A stretch of DNA of 43,985 nucleotides from contig JADZFR010000021.1 in NCBI GenBank assembly GCA_020849795.1, forward strand, positions 1 to 43,985, in the 5' to 3' direction. The notes under the pieces were generated by a model. That model searched no databases. It had not been told where the DNA came from and worked only from the letters and a program-made list of their open reading frames with translations. Below are positions 35,827-43,985 of this stretch, piece after piece. The translations under genes and the position numbers were made by a program. Position 1 is the stretch's first letter; each line of letters begins with the position of its first letter. Source of the DNA: Planctomycetota bacterium (GTDB lineage: Bacteria; Planctomycetota; UBA8742; UBA2392).

Positions 35827-37245
35827 TTACTCGGCGACCTTGACCTCGGACTGTTCGCCGCCCCGGCGCAGGATGGTCAGCGTCACCTCGCCCTTCTGCT
35901 CTTCGAGCAGCTTGAGAAAGGCCTTGAGGTCCATCTCTTCGGTAATCTGCGCCGCTCCCACCTTGATGATCACGTCGCCGCTTTTCAGGCCGGCGTTGCG
36001 GGCCTGGCTGTCTTTCTCGGGGTTCTGGCCCAACTGGAAACCCGCCTTGGCCTTGCCGCCGTAGCTGGCGTCCATGATGTCCTTTTCGATCTTCATGAAA
36101 CGCTCCATGCCGCGCCAGCCGACGGTGTTGGACGCCGGCTTTGGCATGATCACCACGCGCATGCCCTTTTCGATCTTGACCTTCTTGTCGGGGTCAGCCA
36201 GCGCGCCGCCGATCTGGTCGACCGGCGAGTTGGGTTGCGTCATGTCGTTGTAGTGCTGGCTGATCGTCAACTCGTACAGCGTCTTGCCGTCGCCGCCGCG
36301 AATCTCGACCTTGCTGCCCTTGGCCGGCACGTCGCCGGACTTCACGTCGATCAACACCCACACGTCGCTGGTCTTTTCGCGCCATGTCGCGCTGGCAACT
36401 GTGCCTTCAAACAGCGGCGTGGCGGCGCGTTCGCCGGGTTGGTCAACGGGCTTTGAGGCGCCGCTGAAGAAACCTTCCTCTTTGACCTTGGACTGTGCGG
36501 CCTTGTGCGTCTCGGCAAACACCGCGGGCGTAATCAGCACGCGGTTGCCCAGGGCCTTGCTGGGGTCATTGAGGCCGCCGAGCATGCGGCCGATGCCGCC
36601 GCCGCCGGCTTCTTCTTTGCCGGGCTTCTGGCCGACGACGCCGAGAATTTTGCCATCCAAGGTGACTACCAGCGCGCCCAGGCAGTCGGCGATGCTGCCA
36701 TCAAGGCCGTAGTACTTGCCCTCTTCGATGACCGCGTTCAGGCGCGCCACACGAAAGAACCGGGCAAAGTTCAGGGTGGCGTCGAACGCACCGATAATCA
36801 CGACCTCTTCGCCCAATGCCGGGACTTCGGCCTTCTCGGGCAGGCTCAAGCCGTTGCCGGCATCCTTGCCCCCGTAAAAGCGCACGTTGGCGTCTTTGTT
36901 CTCGGCGGCTTCGACGGCTGCGAACTGCTTGCCCGCGCCGTGCAGCGCGAACTCTTCGTTCACCGGCGGTGTGCCGCGGCCGAACATGCTTGCCATGCCG
37001 GCAAGGTTGCCCGCGAAGGGCTGGTTGCTTAGTAGCACCAGGCCGCCTTCACCGACCAGTACGCCGGTGGCGGAATTTTCAGTGACCGTCTCCTGTCCCA
37101 TTGCGCTGGCGCGGGTCTTCCACGTCAGGGTGACGACCTTGCTTTCGAACTTGGCCAGCAGGTTGCGCAGTTGCTCGGCCTTGGGGTCGGCGTGCAATGC
37201 GGTTGCGCAAAGTGCAACCAGGGCCACGCTGAGAAGTCGAGTCAT
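35827..37245 (-). CDS. Exported HtrA-like PDZ protein, protease site degenerate
   Basis: A 472-aa exported protein with signal peptide MTRLLSVALVALCATALHA and AGGAG 6-7 nt before the ATG. The front half has a chymotrypsin-like pattern (TGVLVGEGGLVLLSNQPF; GEEVVIIGAF; GLDGSIADCLGALVVTLDGKILGVVG). In HtrA the serine block is GNSGGPL. Here it reads DCLGAL, so Cys188 occupies the Ser position, and the His strand (TNxHV) reads SNQPF. Proteolysis by the usual triad is unlikely. The C-terminus (about 385-470) is a PDZ domain (GFQLGQNPEKDSQARNAGL then KSGDVIIKVG). A role as an envelope chaperone or binding protein is more likely. A Gly-rich linker (EEAGGGGIGRML) separates the parts. Confidence 0.78.
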   Translation of the reverse strand: MTRLLSVALVALCATALHADPKAEQLRNLLAKFESKVVTLTWKTRASAMGQETVTENSATGVLVGEGGLVLLSNQPFAGNLAGMASMFGRGTPPVNEEFALHGAGKQFAAVEAAENKDANVRFYGGKDAGNGLSLPEKAEVPALGEEVVIIGAFDATLNFARFFRVARLNAVIEEGKYYGLDGSIADCLGALVVTLDGKILGVVGQKPGKEEAGGGGIGRMLGGLNDPSKALGNRVLITPAVFAETHKAAQSKVKEEGFFSGASKPVDQPGERAATPLFEGTVASATWREKTSDVWVLIDVKSGDVPAKGSKVEIRGGDGKTLYELTISQHYNDMTQPNSPVDQIGGALADPDKKVKIEKGMRVVIMPKPASNTVGWRGMERFMKIEKDIMDASYGGKAKAGFQLGQNPEKDSQARNAGLKSGDVIIKVGAAQITEEMDLKAFLKLLEEQKGEVTLTILRRGGEQSEVKVAE

Positions 37246-37325
37246 CGTTATCTCCTGAAGCTGATGGTTTCACAGTCCCGAAGTGCAGTAGACATCCACT
37301 CTTTGGCCGGTTGCGCGGCGCTGCT

Positions 37326-38618
37326 TCAGTCGCGCTGACGGCCCGGCTTTCTTGCGCCGCCTGGTCCCCGAGCTCTGGGGCCTCTGGGCGGCCTGGTACC
37401 CGGCGCTGACCGCTGCGGTTTGTCACCCCGCGGCGGACGGTCGCCTCTGGGTCTGTCCCCTCGCGGCGGACGATCGCCCCGTGGTCGGTCTCCGCGCGGC
37501 GGACGGTCGCCCCGTGGTCGGTCTCCGCGCGGCGGCCTGTCGCCCCGCTGCGGCCGTTCCCCGCGCGGCGGACGCTCGCCCCGTGGTCGGTCTCCGCGTG
37601 GCGGCCTGTCGCCCATCGGTGGCCGGTCGCGCCTTGGTCTGCCGTCGCCTTGCGGCCGTTCGCGGCGCGGCGGACGGTCGCCTCGCGGCTGTTCGCTGTC
37701 GCGGCGATAGCCCGGGCCCGGGCGCTTGTTCGCCTGCACGCGTGCCACGGTTCGTTTCTGCCCACCGGTACTGGTCGTTCGCGGGCCGACTTTCTTTCGC
37801 TTGAAACCGCTGGTCTCGTTGTCGCGCGTGAAGCGGCCGGGGTTCACGGGCTCGTTTTCGTAGTCGCTGGTGCCGGCTTCTGCATCCTCGACGTAGCTGA
37901 GCAGCACGCGGGTTTCATCGCCGCGCAGTTTGCGCACGGCGCCCATGGGCAGGTCGGAAAGCTCGATCACGCCGATGCGTTCGCGCGTGATCGTCTTCAG
38001 CGGATGGCCGTACTTGTAAAAGATATCGCGCAGCGAGGCGGGCAAGCCGGCGTAAACGGTCAGCCAAACCTCGGACATGCTGGCGCTGCGTTCAGTGACC
38101 CGCAGGGGTTCGAACTTGCCGCCATTGAATGCGTAGTACAGCGCGCGCTCGATGTTCTTGATCGAGTCCGTGCCGATGCTGTATTCAACGATGATGCGGT
38201 AGACCTTTGGCACCTTGTAGCGCGGGTGCGTCAGCACGTTGGCCACGCGCCCGTCATTCGTGATCACCATCAGGCCGCGCGAGCCGCGATCAAGACGCCC
38301 CACGCTGAACAGCCGCCCGGTTTCGCCGGGAATCAGGTCTTTGAAGGCCTCGTCGCCCTCGGCATCCGTGAACGCCAGGCCTTCGCGCTTGTGCAGAATC
38401 CAGTAGGCCGACTGCGGCAGGTGCAGCCGTTCGCCGTCAACCGTGATGGTGTCGCGCAGCGGGTCGGCGCGCACGCCCAGCACGCTGACAGTCTGGTCGT
38501 TGATCGTGACGCGGCCTTCGACGATCAACTCTTCGCATGCGCGACGCGAGCCGTACCCGGCACGGGCGAGGATTTTCTGCAGGCGTTCTTTGGATTGGTC
38601 TTCAGGTGTGAGCGACAT
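37326..38618 (-). CDS. rRNA pseudouridine synthase (RsuA/RluB-type) with RGD-repeat tail
   Basis: A 430-aa enzyme that converts specific rRNA uridines to pseudouridine. GGAG precedes ATG 38618. The S4 RNA-binding domain is at about 11-60 (RLQKILARAGYGSRRACEELI). The catalytic domain has ILHKREG, then FSVGRLDRGSRGLMVITNDG with nucleophile Asp110, then HPRYKVPKVYRI and KTITRERIGVI, all typical of the RsuA/RluB/E/F group. Normal length is about 250-290; this one adds 150 residues of a very basic Arg/Pro/Gly/Asp tail (311-400, GDRPPRGDRPR repeated). Such tails occur in RluB and may bind rRNA. Which rRNA site it modifies is unknown. Confidence 0.92.
   Translation of the reverse strand: MSLTPEDQSKERLQKILARAGYGSRRACEELIVEGRVTINDQTVSVLGVRADPLRDTITVDGERLHLPQSAYWILHKREGLAFTDAEGDEAFKDLIPGETGRLFSVGRLDRGSRGLMVITNDGRVANVLTHPRYKVPKVYRIIVEYSIGTDSIKNIERALYYAFNGGKFEPLRVTERSASMSEVWLTVYAGLPASLRDIFYKYGHPLKTITRERIGVIELSDLPMGAVRKLRGDETRVLLSYVEDAEAGTSDYENEPVNPGRFTRDNETSGFKRKKVGPRTTSTGGQKRTVARVQANKRPGPGYRRDSEQPRGDRPPRRERPQGDGRPRRDRPPMGDRPPRGDRPRGERPPRGERPQRGDRPPRGDRPRGDRPPRGDRPRGDRPPRGDRPRGDRPPRGDKPQRSAPGTRPPRGPRARGPGGARKPGRQRD
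37419..37688 (-). repeat. In-frame tandem repeats coding the RGD tail
   Basis: The codons for residues 311-400 of the pseudouridine synthase form imperfect tandem repeats; the last 126 bp (37419-37544) carry nearly identical 33-bp units, each coding GDRPPRGDRPR. Units of 18 bp (RPPRGD) and 15 bp (RPRGD) alternate. Repeat number should vary between strains by slippage or recombination. Confidence 0.8.
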
Positions 38619-38726
38619 GCCGAGGTCTCCGTACCGGCTCCCGCCGGAAGGGCGCCCTTGTAGCACGGAAAGCCCGGGGCGGTAGCCGCGGACAGGCATT
38701 TGGCACGCAGCACGCGAACACCAGGA

Positions 38727-40892
38727 TCACTCTGCCGGCGACTTCTCGGGGCTTGGTTTCACCGCCTTGGTGCGCACGGTGCCGGACTTGAGGCGCTCGT
38801 ACATCACCAGGTCGCGTTTCATCAGGTCGTCGCGGCCCATGCGCTTGTGCAGGCGCGCGCGGTTGTAGTACGCGCCCGCCATGCGCGGGTTGTGTTGCAG
38901 GCACATGTCCAGGTCGCGCAGCGCGCCTTCCAGGTCATCAACGCGGCTGCGCACAATGGCGCGGTGATAGAACAACTCGTGCTCGTCGGGCGCCGCGAGA
39001 ATCGCCTGCGTCAGGAAGGCCTGCGCGTACTCGAGCTTGCCCTCACTCTTGAGCAACTGGCCCTTGAAGAAGTGGCCCTCGTAGCGCGCGGGGTCAAGGT
39101 CGATCAGCAGGTTAAAGCGCTCGGTCGCTGTTTCGTGGTCGTCGGCTTCGAAGGCTTCTTTGCCGTCCGCGAGCAGCTTGTCGTAAAGCGCGCGGCGCAA
39201 CTCTTCCAGCCCCGCGAGCTGCCTGCGGTCAAGCCCCTCATTCACAAGTCGCTTCCAGGCCCGTGCTGCTTCGGATAACTCGCCGCCTTCCACCATGCCG
39301 CGAATCTGGCCGACCAGCGCGCGCCCGGACGGGGTCAACTCGGCGGTCGGCTGGTCATTCGGCGGCTGCAGCTTCTCGTCGTCGCCCTCGAGTTTCAGGC
39401 GCTGGAGGCTGAGCGTGATCGGCCCGCCCAGTTCAAGCTCAAGCTTGATGTGGCTGTCGATGCCCAGGTTCACGAACGTGGTGTGGTTTTCCATGCTGCC
39501 GACCACCAGCGTGAACGCACAACCGCGCTTGTCGAGAATGTTGTACGTGTCCACGACCCAGCGAATATCGCTGCCCTGCGCCGAGTACTCCGGTTCAAGA
39601 GCGACTGCCACGTGCTTCACATCCGTGGGCAGTGCTTCCAGCAGGTCGAACAACCGCTGCACGTCGTCCACGCTGAGCGGCTTGACGCCCTTGATGCGGA
39701 CCACAAGCCGGTCTTCATGCGTGGAAAGGTGAAAGCGCTCGGCGAATTGCAGAGTGTGACAGCCTTCGACCTCGAAGCGCTTGCCGGCGGCAAAGGCAAG
39801 CGGCATGCGGCGGTCCTGGCAGCGAAGTTCCAGAAACGTAGCGGGCAGCAATTCGGGCTCGTTGTCGGCGCGGTACACGACGCCCATTTTCGGGTACATG
39901 TCGCGCAGCGGCGTGACCGAACGTCCATGGATGAACTGCTCACGCTGGGTTTTCAAACCGTCGCGATACAGTTTCTGCGAATCCATCCCCCGCAGGTCGA
40001 TCGGGTGCGGGTTCAACGGCCGGCGCCCCCACGGGCTTGGCGCGACCGGCAACTGGTGGCGCCGAATCAGCTTCAGGTCCACCAGCACGTCGTCGATATT
40101 GCCGTAACGGTCCTTGGGATCGATCGCAATCATGCGCAAGACCACACGGCTGATCGTCAGCGGCACTTCGCTGCGCACGATGCTGGGAGCCACCGGCTCT
40201 TCGCAGTGGTGGCGCGCGATCAGGTCAAAGTTGTTCTCGCCGCGAAACGGCAGCGCGCCGGCAAAGCACTGGTAGGCCGTGATGCCCAGGCTGTAGATGT
40301 CGGTGCGCGAATCGATCGGCATGTACTCAGACTGCTCGGGTGCCATGTACGCGACGCTGCCCATGAACTGCCCCTGGCTCTTGTCATTCTCGCCCTCTTC
40401 AAGGCGCGCCAGGCCGAAGTCGAGAATCTTGATCACGCCGTCGTCGCCGATTACCAGGTTGCCCGGCTTGATGTCGCGGTGCACGATGCTGTTGCGGTGC
40501 GCAGCCGAAAGGCCTTTGGCGACGCCTTCGACGTATCGCAGCGCTTCCTCTACTTCTATGGGTCCTCGTCGCAGCCGGTCTTTCAGGTTCTCGCCGCGCG
40601 CAAACTGCATCACGATGAAGTGGTACTGGCTGTCGGTGCCGACGTCATAGATCTGGACGATGTGTTCGTCTTCAAGCTTGGCGGCCAGGCGCGCCTCACG
40701 CAGGAAGCCCTCCACGTGCTCAGGGCGCTTGGCCCAGCGTTCGTCCAGCAGCTTCAGCGCGACTTCTTTGCCGAGAGAGAGCTGGTTGGCAAGGTACACG
40801 GCACCCATGCCGCCCGTGCCCAGCAGCTTGATGATCTTGCACCCGCCGATGGTTTTTCCGACCAGCTTGAATGCGGTGTTGTCTGAGGTCAT
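38727..40892 (-). CDS. Serine/threonine protein kinase with C-terminal TPRs
   Basis: A 721-aa cytoplasmic Hanks-type kinase. Glycine loop GTGGMG (25-30), Lys47 in VALKLL, catalytic HRDIKPGN (138-145), DFG (158-160) and APEQ (184-187) show an active kinase. The middle (about 285-520) is a beta-rich and helical region of unknown type with VVRIKGVKPLSVDDVQRLFDLL and VAVALEPEYSAQGSD; the DVQRLF...VVGSMENHTTFVNLGID part has a STAS-like look. The C-terminus (about 570-700) has TPR units (GHFFKGQLLKSEGKLEYAQAFL; FYHRAIVRSRVDDLEGALRDLDMCL; YYNRARLHKRMGRDDLMKRDL). No transmembrane segment is seen, unlike PknB. ATG 40892 is chosen; the frame runs on to 41171 but would overlap the lipoprotein gene on the other strand. 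Confidence 0.93.
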   Translation of the reverse strand: MTSDNTAFKLVGKTIGGCKIIKLLGTGGMGAVYLANQLSLGKEVALKLLDERWAKRPEHVEGFLREARLAAKLEDEHIVQIYDVGTDSQYHFIVMQFARGENLKDRLRRGPIEVEEALRYVEGVAKGLSAAHRNSIVHRDIKPGNLVIGDDGVIKILDFGLARLEEGENDKSQGQFMGSVAYMAPEQSEYMPIDSRTDIYSLGITAYQCFAGALPFRGENNFDLIARHHCEEPVAPSIVRSEVPLTISRVVLRMIAIDPKDRYGNIDDVLVDLKLIRRHQLPVAPSPWGRRPLNPHPIDLRGMDSQKLYRDGLKTQREQFIHGRSVTPLRDMYPKMGVVYRADNEPELLPATFLELRCQDRRMPLAFAAGKRFEVEGCHTLQFAERFHLSTHEDRLVVRIKGVKPLSVDDVQRLFDLLEALPTDVKHVAVALEPEYSAQGSDIRWVVDTYNILDKRGCAFTLVVGSMENHTTFVNLGIDSHIKLELELGGPITLSLQRLKLEGDDEKLQPPNDQPTAELTPSGRALVGQIRGMVEGGELSEAARAWKRLVNEGLDRRQLAGLEELRRALYDKLLADGKEAFEADDHETATERFNLLIDLDPARYEGHFFKGQLLKSEGKLEYAQAFLTQAILAAPDEHELFYHRAIVRSRVDDLEGALRDLDMCLQHNPRMAGAYYNRARLHKRMGRDDLMKRDLVMYERLKSGTVRTKAVKPSPEKSPAE

Positions 40893-40997
40893 GGTAAGAC
40901 TTGGTCTGGGGCTACGGGGACCATGATCCATGGTATCGGCGCAACACCCCGTTTGCCAACCGAACCGGAGACAAGCCGTATAAACGTAGGAGAAACC

Positions 40998-41573
40998 ATG
41001 CGGATCGGCTTGAACCTGCTTTTGCTTTGCGTGCTCGCGGGCTGCGTCACGCAGAACGTGGACAAAGACGGCAACCCCATCGAAGGCGGCACTGGCAAGC
41101 TTGAGAAAGAACTGGTGCTCGACAAGGATGGCCGCATCGTGGGCCGCCCCACGCTGCTGATTGCGCCGCACACCATCATTATCAACGGCGGCACTCCCAC
41201 CGAGCGCGAGATCAAGCTGCTGGGCGTCGAGGGCCTGCCTGAGCGCGACGCCCCAACCACTTTCGCCAAGACCCAGGAATGGATGCGCAAGTTCCTCGCT
41301 GAAGAAGAAGAGATTTTCATCAAGCCGGCCCTGAACGCCGACCTCAAAGCCGACGTCATCTATGGCATCGTCTACCTGTACGCACGCGACGAAAAGACCG
41401 GCGGCATCAGGGACAATGCCTACGTCATCGTGAACATGGCGTTGCTCAGCCAGGGGCTGGTCAAGATTCGCGAAGCGCGCGAAATCGAGGACGAGTGGCT
41501 TCGTGACCGCATGATCGCAGCCGAGAAGTACGCCAAAGATGAAAAACTCGGCCTGTGGTCGAACAAACCGTAA
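40998..41573 (+). CDS. SNase-like lipoprotein
   Basis: A 191-aa lipoprotein. AGGAGAAACC is directly before ATG 40998. The signal is MRIGLNLLLLCVLAGC with lipobox LAGC (Cys16), then VTQNVDKDG. The mature part resembles the staphylococcal-nuclease (thermonuclease) fold: EREIKLLGVEGLPERD, then an IYGIVYLYARDEKTGG strand, then AYVIVNMALLSQGLVKIREAR and the closing MIAAEKYAKDEKLGLWS, the usual ALARGLW end. The Arg-Glu-Arg catalytic set of SNase is not clearly complete (RIVGRP, REIKLLG and AREIEDEW are candidates), so nuclease activity is unproven. It is divergent from the kinase gene with 105 bp between starts. Confidence 0.8.
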   Translation: MRIGLNLLLLCVLAGCVTQNVDKDGNPIEGGTGKLEKELVLDKDGRIVGRPTLLIAPHTIIINGGTPTEREIKLLGVEGLPERDAPTTFAKTQEWMRKFLAEEEEIFIKPALNADLKADVIYGIVYLYARDEKTGGIRDNAYVIVNMALLSQGLVKIREAREIEDEWLRDRMIAAEKYAKDEKLGLWSNKP

Positions 41574-41668
41574 TGTAATTGCCCGAATCGCACTTTCATC
41601 CCCCGTGCATCTTGCATTTCATGTGGTAGACTGTTCCCTCTGTCTTCGGCCCAACGATAGAGAGAGCG

Positions 41669-42967
41669 ATGGCGCGTCTGCTGATCCTGCTTGCACTTGC
41701 TGCGCCGCTGGCGGCGCAAAGCGAAAGCACAATGATCGGGCGCGGCACTTTGCCACCCGCCGCCACGGTGCCACAAGGTGCGCTCGAAGTTCCGGCGCTG
41801 GCTTTCAACCTGCTGCGCTCAACCGCCACCAGCGACGACACCTTTACCGGCCTGCAAGTCCGCAACGCCGGCACCGGCGGGGCCGCCGACTATGTTCGCA
41901 TCCAACTGTGGCTGGATGCCGACGGCGACGGCGCATTTGACCCCGCATCCGACACTCCGCTGGCACAAGCGACCGGCGCATTTCCCGCTCGCTTTGGCAA
42001 CTTCGACGCCCCGCAGACAATCATGAACGGACAGATGCGCGGCTACATACTCACCATCGATGTTTCGCCCAACGCGTCGGCAGGGGCGACGCTTCGCCTC
42101 GAGGTACAGCCCGCCGATGTCACGATGGGCACGCACCCCGTAACTTTGGCCGACACCGGCCTTGAAGCCATTGGCAACACGGTCACTGTGGCCGCCAACG
42201 GCGACCCGCGCATGGCGGTGATTGCGCAGCCTTCGGGCGCACACGCGGACCAGGCCTTTCTGGTGCAGCCCAGCGTTGAGATTCTGGACGCCGCTGGCCA
42301 GCGCGTTGTTGCGGACAGCACGACCGTCGTGACTGCTTCCATCGCGCCGGGCACCGGTGCCGCTGGCGCCATTCTTGGTCCACCCGGCGCACTCACCGCC
42401 ACGGCGAACAGCGGCGTCGCGACATTCAGCGGCTTGAAAATCAGCGCGGCGGGCAGCAGCTATGCATTGATGTTCACGGCTGCGAACCACTCGGCAACGA
42501 TCACAGCGAGCTTTGACGTGGGTGCAGTCGCGCTGACACTGGCCGTTACGCGTCAGCCAGCCGGGGCGACAGCCGGCAAGCCCTTTGCCACGCAGCCGGT
42601 CGTTGAACTGCGCAATGCACTGGGGGCGGTTGCGCCGGGCAGCGTTGCAGTCACGGCAACCCTGAGCAGCGGAAGCGGAGCGCTTGGCGGCACGGTCCAT
42701 GTCAATGCGCTGAACGGAGTCGCGACGTTTACCAGTCTGGAGATCGACAAGCCGGGCACATACAGGCTGGAGTTCACAGCGCCCGGCACCCAAGCTACCC
42801 AAAGCCAGACCTTCAGCGTCAACAGCCCAAAGTCCGAGAGCAAGCCGCCAGAGAAAACTGGTTGGTTCGGTTGCGCCGCGCAGGACCGCAAGGACAGCGC
42901 TTGGACATTGGTGCTGCTGTTAGGCACCGCCATCTGGGTTCGCAGGCGCCTTACCCACGCGAATTGA
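41669..42967 (+). CDS. Exported Ig-like protein with Cys-TM-Arg C-terminal anchor
   Basis: A 432-aa exported protein. The signal peptide MARLLILLALAAPLAAQS ends at AAQ, with AGAGAGAG before the ATG. Beta-sandwich units follow; two bacterial Ig-like repeats start with VIAQPSGAHADQAFLVQPSVEI and LAVTRQPAGATAGKPFATQPVV, each with the QPVVEL-type strand and GVATFSGLKI / GVATFTSLEI. An EF-like DADGDGAFDP motif stands at about 90-99. The C-terminus has Gly401-Cys402 in WFGCAAQ, a short hydrophobic span (411-424, AWTLVLLLGTAIWV) and RRR (425-427). That layout resembles MYXO-CTERM/JDVT-CTERM sorting signals, in which Cys is modified and the helix removed. Surface display is inferred. Confidence 0.83.
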   Translation: MARLLILLALAAPLAAQSESTMIGRGTLPPAATVPQGALEVPALAFNLLRSTATSDDTFTGLQVRNAGTGGAADYVRIQLWLDADGDGAFDPASDTPLAQATGAFPARFGNFDAPQTIMNGQMRGYILTIDVSPNASAGATLRLEVQPADVTMGTHPVTLADTGLEAIGNTVTVAANGDPRMAVIAQPSGAHADQAFLVQPSVEILDAAGQRVVADSTTVVTASIAPGTGAAGAILGPPGALTATANSGVATFSGLKISAAGSSYALMFTAANHSATITASFDVGAVALTLAVTRQPAGATAGKPFATQPVVELRNALGAVAPGSVAVTATLSSGSGALGGTVHVNALNGVATFTSLEIDKPGTYRLEFTAPGTQATQSQTFSVNSPKSESKPPEKTGWFGCAAQDRKDSAWTLVLLLGTAIWVRRRLTHAN

Positions 42968-43233
42968 GTCATTGCAGCGCAGCCAGCTTTTTGGTCCGAC
43001 AACAGTGGCACGCGGCTGGTCTCAGATTGGGCCAGTCGTCAGCCGTTGCCATGTGGAACCAGGGATTTGTCGACCTTAGGTTTGCAACAACCACCCAAAG
43101 GCGTTAGCCTGTTTCGTTACATTCGGATGACATGTGATGTCGCATGTGTAGCCCGCGGCTTTGGCGGGGTTTCGAGTGGCAATGCAAAGCAGTCATGTTG
43201 CGCCCTGGTTGTCAGTCACCAAAGGATCGGACC
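42968..43233. other. Intergenic spacer, nothing recognised
   Basis: A 266-bp stretch with no convincing gene. The only frame inside (63 codons from 43046) lacks a ribosome site and a family. No hairpin with T-run, tRNA or repeat is visible. It probably carries the promoter of the next gene, but no clear -35/-10 pair stands out. Confidence 0.4.
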
Positions 43234-43985
43234 ATGAGAATGTTAGTGTGCACAACCAGCGTGCTGCTGGTGCTGTTGTTCGCTTCGGTTGGCAATGCCC
43301 AGACTGTATTCGAGGTCGGTGAACTCAATACGAACAACTCGTACCCCTTCAACTTCGGGTCCGGTCGATACCAGGTGGCCTATTCGGCCTCCGAGATGGG
43401 CGTGCCTAGTGGATCTCAGTTGATTGAGGTCCGGGTTGGCATGGCAGCGCCGCCGACGTCGATGCCGACATTCAATTCATTTCAGCTCCGTGTAGCGCAC
43501 ACAACCGTAGGGATTACCGCACTCACCGGCACGTTCGCGAGCAATGTGACAGGCACACTGAATACTTGCATCGGTCCGTCCAACTTCAGCCCGACGTCGG
43601 GCGTTTTCAACGGCGTTACGTACGCCAGATTTCCGCTGACAACGAGCTTTACCTATAACGCCACAGACAACCTGATTCTGGACTGGGCCTATAGCAGCAC
43701 TACAGGTACTGGTTGGCAGATGGCCAGTTCCGGCACAACCATCGCGAATCGCTGGCGTGCCTACCAATCGCCTGGCAGCGCCGCGTCAACGGGCACTGGA
43801 TCCAGTGCGCACGGCAACTGGCGCATCCAGCTTGTCTTCCAGACCGGGCCGTCGCTTGCGGTCGCGGCTGTTGCTGGCACTGCGCAGAACGTTTATGCCA
43901 ACGACACTGGCTCGGGCGGCAACGGCATTGTGGCTGGGCGCTTTACTGTCGCTTCCAACTCGCAGACTGGCGCTTCGCTCAACTC
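43234..43985 (+). CDS. Exported protein, truncated by window end
   Basis: The frame is open from ATG 43234 to the end: 250 full codons, no stop. AAAGGA stands 8 nt before the ATG. The signal peptide is MRMLVCTTSVLLVLLFASVGNA, with cleavage before QTVFEVG. The mature part is rich in Ser, Thr, Gly and Asn beta strands: NTNNSYPFNFGSGRYQVAYSA, then ASEMG...LIEVRVGMA and FQLRVAHTT, then LTTSFTYNATDNLILDWAYSSTTG. Near the end GTGSSAHGNWRIQLVF is followed by an Ala/Val stretch, VAAVAGTAQNVYAND. It resembles the beta-sandwich secreted proteins common in large-genome bacteria; no named family. The C-terminus is unseen. Confidence 0.8.
   Translation, partial: MRMLVCTTSVLLVLLFASVGNAQTVFEVGELNTNNSYPFNFGSGRYQVAYSASEMGVPSGSQLIEVRVGMAAPPTSMPTFNSFQLRVAHTTVGITALTGTFASNVTGTLNTCIGPSNFSPTSGVFNGVTYARFPLTTSFTYNATDNLILDWAYSSTTGTGWQMASSGTTIANRWRAYQSPGSAASTGTGSSAHGNWRIQLVFQTGPSLAVAAVAGTAQNVYANDTGSGGNGIVAGRFTVASNSQTGASLN

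Noticed and set aside
39450..40886. 478-codon plus-strand frame inside the kinase gene
   Set aside because: No ribosome site or family; the opposite strand has a complete kinase.
40893..41171. N-terminal extension of the kinase
   Set aside because: It would overlap the lipoprotein gene, which has a clear ribosome site and lipobox.
41574..41585. 12-nt match (TGTAATTGCCCG) to the start of the CRISPR repeat
   Set aside because: It sits just after a stop codon with no further repeat sequence; a 12-nt match is credible by chance in 44 kb, and it is not an anti-repeat.
43046..43237. 63-codon frame in the spacer before the last gene
   Set aside because: No ribosome site, no family, and it overlaps the start of a well-supported exported protein.

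Overview
The window is GC-rich, densely coded chromosomal DNA from a bacterium with a diderm-type secretome. It holds many lipoproteins with Gly-rich tethers, TPR proteins, a eukaryote-like Ser/Thr kinase, a serpin, a protein-arginine-deiminase homologue, a bpX4-type protein and a GGNGG-repeat lipoprotein. This mix fits Planctomycetota best, or another large-genome phylum such as Myxococcota. That is inference: no rRNA, tRNA or ribosomal marker gene is present.

Layout. 1-1443: flank and a 21-repeat CRISPR array (36-nt repeats, 29-30-nt spacers) with no cas genes inside the window. 1699-4313: a bpX4-like protein, a membrane-anchored coiled-coil protein and arginase. 4531-7561: a tight plus-strand cassette of a 73-aa protein, an ABC-ATPase/GNAT fusion, a stand-alone phage-type terminase large subunit and a small membrane protein. 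This is the best candidate for an undescribed system. 7678-15284: adenylate/guanylate cyclase, an unknown Pro-rich protein, a TPR/zinc-ribbon protein, PanB, an Lnt-like pseudoenzyme, a rhodanese-like lipoprotein and a TPR lipoprotein. 15428-20633: a 985-aa Gly/Asn-rich lipoprotein with a strong terminator, an M24 aminopeptidase and a HAD phosphatase.

20700-31657 is a minus-strand block: PAD-family lipoprotein, HEAT-like secreted protein, cyclophilin, a degenerate LeuC-like mini-protein, a STAS protein, two paralogous TPR proteins on either side of a swivel-first aconitase/isopropylmalate-isomerase-type enzyme, and a secreted serpin. 31813-43985: a clan GH-A glycosidase-like lipoprotein, a DUF4256 protein, a DUF4287/DUF5655 protein, an HtrA-like PDZ protein, an rRNA pseudouridine synthase with an RGD-repeat tail, a Ser/Thr kinase with TPRs, an SNase-like lipoprotein, an Ig-like protein with a Cys-TM-Arg C-terminal anchor, and a secreted protein cut by the window end.

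One theme runs through the window. Several enzyme-fold proteins have lost the key residue of their family: Lnt Cys to Ala, rhodanese Cys to Thr, STAS Ser to Cys, HtrA Ser to Cys with no His, LeuC-like Fe-S Cys absent, and terminase Walker B Asp to Cys. Gene starts were mostly moved inward from the longest frame to a start with a Shine-Dalgarno sequence, a lipobox or the family N-terminus.
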